Source: Alphaproteobacteria bacterium (lineage in GTDB: Bacteria > Pseudomonadota > Alphaproteobacteria > Kiloniellales > J153). From it: a stretch of DNA of 5,275 nucleotides. Shown here in pieces: positions 1 through 3,375 of the stretch. The position numbers and the translations under genes are program-made. The DNA is taken from positions 1 to 5,275 of the forward strand of contig RFLL01000147.1 in assembly GCA_003693905.1 (NCBI GenBank), read 5' to 3'. Numbering within the stretch: position 1 is the stretch's first letter; every line of letters starts with the position of its first letter. A model generated the notes under the pieces. That model was not told where the DNA came from, searched no databases, and saw only the letters and a list, made by a program, of their open reading frames with translations.

Positions 1-282
1 CCCGGCCAGGACGCGCACGGGCCCGCCATCGGTTCCGGGGATCAGGCACACGTTGCCAGGGGCGGCTTTGAAGCCGCTTGCCCGCACCCAAGCCGCCGTC
101 TGCGGCGGAGCCGCCGCCAACCACGGTGCCAGTTCATCCTTGGTCAGCAGGGTCAGCGGCACCACGCCGTCCCCGGCGTGACCGCGGAAGCAGGCCGCCG
201 GAAACCCATCCGTCGGGGTCTTCCCTGTCGGGGAAGAAGCCGACCTTGTCGAAGCCCCTTCCGTCGGGGATTGATTGCTCAT
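1..282 (-). CDS. Leucyl aminopeptidase family (M17) protein, N-terminal part, cut by window edge
   Basis: The minus-strand frame opens with ATG at 282-280 and stays open for 94 codons to the left edge, so only the N-terminus is present. It begins MSNQSPTEGAS, followed by a Ser/Thr/Pro-rich stretch in which SPT/TPT units recur. From about residue 42 it reads VVPLTLLTKDELAPWLAAA, then TAAWVRASGFKAAPGNVCLI and a GTDGGPVRVLAG segment. I recall this pattern (VPLTxxTKxxLxxWL, then WVxxxGFKAxPGxxCLxP) from the N-terminal domain of alphaproteobacterial M17 leucyl aminopeptidase family proteins. These are cytoplasmic, two-metal enzymes that release N-terminal residues from peptides. The metal-binding and catalytic residues lie in the missing C-terminal part, so activity cannot be judged. 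A purine-rich GAGAGAG lies 8-14 nt before the ATG as a weak ribosome site. A strong terminator upstream (427-455) makes this a separate transcription unit. The family call rests on remembered similarity. Confidence 0.65.
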   Translation of the reverse strand, partial: MSNQSPTEGASTRSASSPTGKTPTDGFPAACFRGHAGDGVVPLTLLTKDELAPWLAAAPPQTAAWVRASGFKAAPGNVCLIPGTDGGPVRVLAG

Positions 283-348
283 GGGGGGTCTCTCTCGATT
301 GCACGGGCGTTCGGGGGCCGGCATGGGAACCGGTGACCATTCCTACCC

Positions 349-364
349 CGTTCTCCGGAAAACG
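349..364. promoter_or_regulatory. Imperfect 16-bp palindrome upstream of the M17 gene
   Basis: CGTTCTCCGGAAAACG is a palindrome centred on TCCGGA with one mismatched pair. It sits 67 nt upstream of the M17 start codon, between that gene and the terminator at 427-455, where its promoter should lie. It could be an operator for a dimeric regulator or a small hairpin. I could not identify convincing -35/-10 boxes beside it, so the regulatory role is inferred from position and symmetry only. Confidence 0.25.
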
Positions 365-426
365 AAAATCCCCGACTGCACGCGCGCGCGAATGACTGCA
401 CAGGCTTGGTCGCCTTGTCACCGGAC

Positions 427-455
427 AAAAAAATCGCGGACCGGGTGGTCCGCGA
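427..455 (-). terminator. Rho-independent terminator, minus strand
   Basis: Read on the minus strand, TCGCGGACC, a four-base loop ACCC and GGTCCGCGA form a perfect 9-bp GC-rich stem, followed at once by seven T residues (the + strand A-run at 427-433). This is a textbook intrinsic terminator and the strongest in the window. It would end transcripts arriving from the right, the nearest being the small membrane protein gene whose stop is at 700. It insulates the M17 gene at 1-282 from that unit. The implied 3' untranslated stretch of about 245 nt is long. Confidence 0.88.
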
Positions 456-474
456 CCATGCGCTTCGGAGTAGA

Positions 475-570
475 ATGAGGTATTTTTCCGTTCTTTCGGT
501 TATTTTTTTATCGTTTCTTGTTTTTATTATTATTACTTTGTTGTTTATAATTCTTTCGGTTCATTTTTGA
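475..570 (+). CDS. Possible 31-residue hydrophobic peptide (tentative small ORF)
   Basis: An ATG at 475-477 opens 31 codons ending in TGA at 568-570. The peptide begins MRYFSVLSVIFLSFLVF, continues IIITLLFIILSVHF, and is essentially one membrane-spanning segment with a single Arg near the start. GGAG lies at 467-470, four bases before the ATG, which is close but usable. A hairpin followed by eight T residues lies 63 nt downstream on the same strand. Short hydrophobic peptides of this size include type I toxins and small membrane regulators, but I recognise no family. The main caution is that T-rich DNA reads as Phe/Leu/Ile/Val codons by chance, so hydrophobicity alone proves little. I see no clear + strand promoter upstream. 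The ORF spans the duplicated repeat, so the peptide may simply be a by-product of it. Confidence 0.2.
   Translation: MRYFSVLSVIFLSFLVFIIITLLFIILSVHF
491..517. repeat. Imperfect direct repeat, copy 1
   Basis: The 27-nt segment starting TTCTTTCGGTT, then a T-run, then ATCGTTT recurs at 551-577 exactly 60 nt downstream. The first 11 bases are identical and only about four positions differ over the whole length. The match includes GC-containing words (TTTCGGTT and ATCGTTT), so it is more than shared T-richness. Function unknown. Confidence 0.6.
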
Positions 571-577
571 TCGTTTT
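551..577. repeat. Imperfect direct repeat, copy 2
   Basis: This is the second copy of the segment at 491-517, starting TTCTTTCGGTTC and containing GATCGTTTT. With an offset of exactly 60 nt, the pair could be a local duplication or two binding sites for one regulator. I found no third copy in the window. Confidence 0.6.
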
Positions 578-585
578 CGGCGGTT

Positions 586-600
586 CGTGCGTATCGCACG
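586..600. repeat. Small perfect inverted repeat
   Basis: CGTGCG, loop TAT and CGCACG form a perfect 6-bp stem with a three-base loop. No T-run follows on either strand, so it is not an intrinsic terminator. It may be an RNA stem in the untranslated part of the transcript leaving the gene at 700-882, or an operator. Confidence 0.35.
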
Positions 601-632
601 TCGATGCCCCGTTGCCCGCCGATTTTTTATCA

Positions 633-659
633 GGGGCTACCTGCCCCCTTGTTTTTTTT
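633..659 (+). terminator. Terminator-like hairpin, + strand
   Basis: GGGGC, loop TACCT and GCCCC form a 5-bp all-GC stem, followed after four bases (CTTG) by eight T residues at 652-659. It reads as an intrinsic terminator only on the + strand; on the minus strand the hairpin is followed by TGAT and an A-run. No confident + strand gene precedes it, so it either ends a transcript covering the 475-570 ORF or protects the 700-882 gene from opposing transcription. The short stem and offset T-run lower confidence. Confidence 0.45.
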
Positions 660-699
660 CTTTGTCTTATCGCCTCTCCCCGTTGCTTGCCGCGCCCTC

Positions 700-882
700 T
701 CAGCTGGCGAGGGTCACCGTCACCCCTGTCAGGTTTTCCTGCATATAACCGTAAATATGGTCGACCGGCGCCGTCCATCCGAACATCGCGAGGATGAACG
801 GCAGGGCCAGAATGCCGGCAACCAGGAGGTAATCCAACGCCTCCGCCTGCGTGACGGTCGCGCCGCCTTCCCTGAACCGCAC
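700..882 (-). CDS. Small single-span membrane protein, Flp-pilin-like (60 aa)
   Basis: The GTG start at 882-880 is chosen because GGAGG (889-893) lies six bases upstream, an ideal ribosome site; TTG starts further up (for example 933) have none comparable. The 60-residue product begins MRFREGGATVTQAEALDYLL, a short basic N-terminus leading into a hydrophobic span at about residues 17-36, then a short C-terminal tail ending GVTVTLAS. Size and layout (basic start, GGAT, acidic residue and DY, one helix, Thr/Val-rich end) resemble Flp/Fap type IVb pilins of Tad systems, which are exported and processed by a prepilin peptidase. The canonical Gly-cleavage site with Glu at +5 followed by Tyr is not present: Glu is at about +7. 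It may therefore be a divergent pilin, an unprocessed relative or an unrelated inner-membrane peptide. It has its own promoter (945-972) and appears monocistronic. No Tad genes are in the window. Confidence 0.6.
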   Translation of the reverse strand: MRFREGGATVTQAEALDYLLVAGILALPFILAMFGWTAPVDHIYGYMQENLTGVTVTLAS

Positions 883-888
883 CCTTTG

Positions 889-893
889 CCTCC
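889..893 (-). promoter_or_regulatory. Ribosome binding site fixing the GTG start of the small membrane protein
   Basis: Read on the minus strand this is GGAGG within GGGGAGG, six bases before the GTG at 882. It matches the anti-Shine-Dalgarno core and decides the start over the upstream TTG codons. Confidence 0.75.
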
Positions 894-944
894 CCAAAGA
901 AAACCGTATCGGCCGATATGGACGCCCCAGCAATTATTAAATGA

Positions 945-972
945 ATATTACGCAAATCGAGCGCGATGTCAA
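945..972 (-). promoter_or_regulatory. Sigma70-type promoter of the small membrane protein gene
   Basis: On the minus strand a perfect -35 box TTGACA (972-967) is followed after 16 bases by TAATAT (950-945), a fair -10 box. Transcription would start near 938, leaving a leader of about 55 nt before the GTG at 882. The DNA just upstream of the -35 box is an A/T tract (973-980) like an UP element. This is the clearest promoter in the window and suggests substantial expression of the 60-residue protein. Confidence 0.65.
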
Positions 973-996
973 ATAATAATAAGATTGCGTTAACTA

Positions 997-1006
997 TAAA
1001 TATTTA
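997..1006. promoter_or_regulatory. AT-rich palindrome TAAATATTTA upstream of the -35 box
   Basis: This perfect 10-bp palindrome lies 24 bases upstream of the -35 box at 967-972, inside an AT-rich block (about 931-1030). Its position suits an activator or nucleoid-protein site, or an extended UP element. AT-rich sequence yields such palindromes easily, so the role is speculative. Confidence 0.25.
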
Positions 1007-1204
1007 CTATCACTCAAGTTCGTTAAATATTGCAGGCTACCTCTTTATGGCGCGGCACGTCGTTCCTCAAGGAATCGCGCACGTCACATCCTCGATACAG
1101 GGAGGGAATCGCGCAGCGCACGAAACCGCGCCCACGTGCAGGGGCCCGCTCCGTCCCCCGCAACGCCGGCGGGTGTTCGCCGTCGGCGCCGCGGGAGGGG
1201 CGGT

Positions 1205-1223
1205 CCCGGATCGATGCTCCGGG
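1205..1223 (-). terminator. Possible weak terminator hairpin after mcl1
   Basis: CCCGGA and TCCGGG flank a seven-base loop, a perfect 6-bp stem about 40 nt past the mcl1 stop codon. No T-run follows on the minus strand, so it is not a standard intrinsic terminator. It could stabilise the mRNA end or act with Rho. No better terminator was found before the next promoter at 972. Confidence 0.25.
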
Positions 1224-1263
1224 CCATCGAATCGGCAGAAGCGGAGGATACCCCCCGCGCCAC

Positions 1264-2247
1264 TCAACCGCCGGCGGCGGCAATCTGTTCGGCCTTGCGA
1301 ACCATGACCTCGGCCTGTTTGATCGAGGCGATGTCGATCAACCGGCCGTCGAGGGCCACCGCCCCCTTACCTTCGCGCTGCGCCTGTTCCATCGCTTCGA
1401 GGATGCGCCGCGCCCGGGTCACTTCCTCCTCGGACGGGCTGTTGACCTCGTTAGCGAGGGCGATCTGGCTCGGGTGAATGGCCCATTTGCCCTCGCAGCC
1501 GAGGCAGGCGGCCCGGTTGGCCTGGGCGCGGAAGCCGTCAGGATCGGAGAAATCGCCGAACGGCCCGTCGATCGGGCGCAGGCCATAGGCACGCGCCGCC
1601 ACCACCATGCGCGAGATCGGATAGTGCCACATGTCGCCCCAGTGGAATTCGCGCTCCTTGCCTTCTTCCTTGTCGGTCAGCACACCGTAGAGCTTGTTCG
1701 GACCGCCGATCACCGTGGTCCGCGCCTTGACCGAGGCGGCATAGTCGGCAACGCCGAAATGGAGGCTTTCATTGCGCTTGGAAGCGCCGGCGATCTCATC
1801 GACATTGGCCATGCCGAGCGCGGTTTCGATGATCAGCTCGAAGCCGATGCGTTTCTTGCGCCCCTTGGCCGTCTCGACCTGGGTCACCAGCATGTCGACG
1901 GCATAAACGTCAGCGGCGGTGCCGACCTTGGGAATCATGATGAGGTCGAGCCGCTCGCCCGCCTGTTCGAGAACGTCGACCACGTCACGGTACATGTAAT
2001 GGGTGTCGAGGCCGTTGATGCGCACCGACAGGGTCTTGGTCCCCCAGTCGATGTCGTTGATCGCTTCGATTACGTTCTTGCGCGCCTGTTCCTTGTCGTC
2101 GGGCGCCACCGCGTCCTCGAGGTCGAGGAACACCACATCGGCGGCCGATCGCGCCGCCTTTTCGAACAACGCGGGATTGCTTCCGGGAACGGCAAGCTCG
2201 CTGCGGTTGAGGCGTGCCGGCGCCGGTTCGATGATCGTGAAACTCAT
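1264..2247 (-). CDS. mcl1: L-malyl-CoA/beta-methylmalyl-CoA lyase (Mcl1, HpcH/HpaI-CitE superfamily)
   Basis: This is a complete 327-residue protein, close to the usual length of bacterial malyl-CoA lyases. These Mg-dependent cytoplasmic enzymes reversibly cleave malyl-CoA to acetyl-CoA and glyoxylate and beta-methylmalyl-CoA to propionyl-CoA and glyoxylate, in the ethylmalonyl-CoA pathway and, in methylotrophs, the serine cycle. Visible marks are the N-terminal RLNRSELAVPGSNP (12-25), FLDLEDAVAPDDKEQARKN (40-58), SVRINGLDTHYMYRD (74-88) with the substrate-binding Arg76, FELIIETALGMANV (136-149) with metal ligand Glu141, FGVADYAAS (164-172) with Asp168, GPFGDFSDPDGF (228-239), GKWAIHPSQI (253-262) and the C-terminal lid ALDGRLIDIASI (298-309) with Asp300. 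No key residue is missing. ATG at 2247 is preceded by AAGGA nine bases upstream. It is separated from xerD by 127 nt. The long near-identical match to Mcl1/MclA rather than CitE supports the specific name. Confidence 0.93.
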   Translation of the reverse strand: MSFTIIEPAPARLNRSELAVPGSNPALFEKAARSAADVVFLDLEDAVAPDDKEQARKNVIEAINDIDWGTKTLSVRINGLDTHYMYRDVVDVLEQAGERLDLIMIPKVGTAADVYAVDMLVTQVETAKGRKKRIGFELIIETALGMANVDEIAGASKRNESLHFGVADYAASVKARTTVIGGPNKLYGVLTDKEEGKEREFHWGDMWHYPISRMVVAARAYGLRPIDGPFGDFSDPDGFRAQANRAACLGCEGKWAIHPSQIALANEVNSPSEEEVTRARRILEAMEQAQREGKGAVALDGRLIDIASIKQAEVMVRKAEQIAAAGG

Positions 2248-2357
2248 GGGCTCTCGTCCTTCGTGTTGGCGGATGTGTGGTCAGAAATACACGGCGATAA
2301 ACGTGGCCGGCCGCCCGCCCTCGGAAAGGGGTGGGCCGGGTTGAAGGCGAAAGTGCG

Positions 2358-2367
2358 TGGTATACCA
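2358..2367. promoter_or_regulatory. Perfect palindrome TGGTATACCA, candidate operator of mcl1
   Basis: This 10-bp perfect palindrome lies in the xerD-mcl1 gap, 111 nt before the mcl1 ATG. Outside the core, GCG and CGC flanks almost extend the symmetry. GGT-AT-ACC half-sites are typical of FadR-type GntR regulators, which often control organic-acid metabolism, so it is a reasonable operator. It lies just downstream of a TTGACA box (2378-2373), where a repressor could block initiation. The regulator is not in the window. Confidence 0.4.
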
Positions 2368-2372
2368 GCGCT

Positions 2373-2378
2373 TGTCAA
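2373..2378 (-). promoter_or_regulatory. Candidate -35 box for mcl1, overlapping the xerD stop
   Basis: On the minus strand TTGACA contains the xerD TGA stop codon. It would place an mcl1 promoter in the 127-nt gap, but no good -10 box stands 16-18 bases downstream (the sequence there is near CACTTT). It may be chance, or need an activator; the neighbouring palindrome makes it worth noting. Confidence 0.3.
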
Positions 2379-3367
2379 CCGGGCCGCCTGCTGCCGCGCC
2401 GTTCGGTGCCGCCCGCCCCTGCGGCCAGCGGATGGGCGGTGTGCACCAGGGTACGCAGGCGCTCGCTCAGGACGTGGGTGTAAATCTGGGTGGTCGAGAT
2501 GTCGGCATGACCGAGCATGGCCTGTACCGCCCGCAGATCGGCACCATGATCGAGCAGATGGCTGGCAAAGGCATGGCGCAGCACGTGCGGCGATACCTTG
2601 GCGGGGTCGATCCCGGCATCTGCGGCCAGCACCTTGAGAAGCTGCCCCACACGCTGGCGCGTCAAGCGGCCGCTGCGCCCGCTGGACGGGAACAGCCACG
2701 GCGAGGCCCGGCGCATCCGCCGGCGTGCCGTCAGATAGCGTGCCACCGCCGCGCGCGCGGCTTCGTTCAGCGGTACGATGCGCTCGCGCCCGCCCTTGCC
2801 GCGCACCACCAGCACCCGGGGATCGCGCGCCACGGCGGCCAGCGGCAGCACCACCAGCTCCGACACCCGCAATCCGGTGGCATAGAGCAGCTCCACCAGC
2901 GCCGCCAGGCGCAGACCCTCAGGGTCATCGCGCGCCCGGGCGGCATCGAGCAGACGCGTCACCTCGTCCTCGCTCAGTATCTTCGGCAGGGCGCGGCCGC
3001 GGCGCGGGGCGTCGATCGCGGCCGTGGGATCGTCCTCGCGCAGTCCTTCGGCGACCAGAAAGCGATAGAACTGGCGCAGCGCCGAAAGACGCCGGGCCAC
3101 GGTGCGCGGCGCCATACCAGCCCGCGCCTGCACGGCCATGAAGTGACGCAGATCGTCGGCCCGAGCCGTATCGAGACGCCGTCCCCGCCGGCGCAGAGTG
3201 CCCGCCAACGCTTCGAGATCGCGGCGATAGGATTCGATGGTGTTGGCCGCCGCTCCGCGTTCGGCGCTCAGCATTTCCAGAAACGCCTCCAGGTGCGGAC
3301 CGTCCCCCGACGAACCATCTCCCGACGCAGGGACCGGGGCGAGCGTACGGCGCGAGGGACCGGACAC
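2375..3367 (-). CDS. xerD: Site-specific tyrosine recombinase XerD
   Basis: This 330-residue protein has the two-domain layout of Xer recombinases: an N-terminal SAM-like core-binding domain (about 24-115, with LSAERGAAANTIESYRRDLE) and a C-terminal catalytic domain. The catalytic set is complete: Arg167 (ATGLRVSEL), Lys191 (RGKGGRERIVPL), His261 and Arg264 (HVLRHAFASHLL), His287 (LGHADI) and the nucleophile Tyr296 (STTQIYTHV). With XerC it resolves chromosome dimers at dif near the terminus, activated by FtsK. XerD rather than XerC is indicated by ISTTQIYTHV and overall similarity; integrases of mobile elements are less likely because no phage or IS genes are nearby. It is about 30 residues longer than typical, from a Gly/Ser-rich N-terminal and a Gly/Arg-rich C-terminal tail. 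The GTG start lies 8 nt after the upstream stop, with only a weak AGG ribosome site, suggesting translational coupling. Confidence 0.93.
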   Translation of the reverse strand: MSGPSRRTLAPVPASGDGSSGDGPHLEAFLEMLSAERGAAANTIESYRRDLEALAGTLRRRGRRLDTARADDLRHFMAVQARAGMAPRTVARRLSALRQFYRFLVAEGLREDDPTAAIDAPRRGRALPKILSEDEVTRLLDAARARDDPEGLRLAALVELLYATGLRVSELVVLPLAAVARDPRVLVVRGKGGRERIVPLNEAARAAVARYLTARRRMRRASPWLFPSSGRSGRLTRQRVGQLLKVLAADAGIDPAKVSPHVLRHAFASHLLDHGADLRAVQAMLGHADISTTQIYTHVLSERLRTLVHTAHPLAAGAGGTERRGSRRPG

Positions 3368-3375
3368 GGCCGCGC

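Larger units (their letters stand above)
283..699. other. 417-nt intergenic region, partly very T-rich on the + strand
   Basis: This stretch has no confidently called gene. From left to right it holds a palindrome (349-364), a 14-nt alternating pyrimidine-purine run around (CG)5 (377-390) flanked by two GACTGCAC copies (374-381 and 394-401), a minus-strand terminator (427-455), a possible 31-codon + strand ORF (475-570), a T-rich block (about 481-575) with a duplicated 27-nt segment, a small perfect hairpin (586-600) and a + strand terminator-like hairpin (633-659). The base composition of 481-575 is sharply unlike the GC-rich surroundings. The frames crossing this region on either strand lack family-like sequence. 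Confidence 0.7.
883..1263. other. 381-nt intergenic region between mcl1 and the small membrane protein gene
   Basis: The left part (about 903-1030) is AT-rich and holds the promoter and leader of the 700-882 gene. The right part (about 1040-1263) returns to high GC. It contains the direct repeat GGAATCGCGCA (1071-1081 and 1105-1115), a TTCCT-CA-AGGAA inverted repeat (1063-1074) and a 6-bp stem (1205-1223) that may help end mcl1 transcription. The open frames crossing it lack ribosome sites and family-like sequence. I see no RNA gene. Confidence 0.65.

Noticed and set aside
60..82. GGGCGGCTTTGAAGCCGC hairpin resembling a terminator
   Set aside because: It lies inside the M17-like coding sequence (SGFKAA), is explained by codon content, and has no T-run.
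134..421. A 95-codon minus-strand frame over the start of the M17-like gene
   Set aside because: It is out of frame with the M17-like sequence and its product is unstructured Arg/Gly/Pro-rich residues.
514..570. An 18-codon minus-strand peptide MNRKNYKQQSNNNKNKKR
   Set aside because: No ribosome site precedes it, and the Asn/Lys content simply reflects the A-rich strand.
545..955. A 136-codon minus-strand frame overlapping the small membrane protein
   Set aside because: It starts with TTG next to the -10 box, lacks a ribosome site, and reads as charged low-complexity sequence; the 60-residue frame has GGAGG-GTG and a coherent membrane span.
966..1307. A 113-codon + strand frame starting MSNNNK in the AT-rich spacer
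   Set aside because: Its start overlaps the -35 box of the minus-strand promoter, it lacks a good ribosome site, and it runs into the 3' end of mcl1.
2305..2339. GC-rich imperfect hairpin in the mcl1 leader (GCCCGCCC/GGGTGGGC)
   Set aside because: On the minus-strand RNA it contains an A-C mismatch, lacks a T-run and is expected at this GC content; not enough to call an attenuator or terminator.
1030..2637. A 535-codon + strand open frame antisense to mcl1 and the end of xerD
   Set aside because: It mirrors the codon pattern of two well-recognised minus-strand genes in high-GC DNA, has no family-like sequence and begins in a spacer without a ribosome site.
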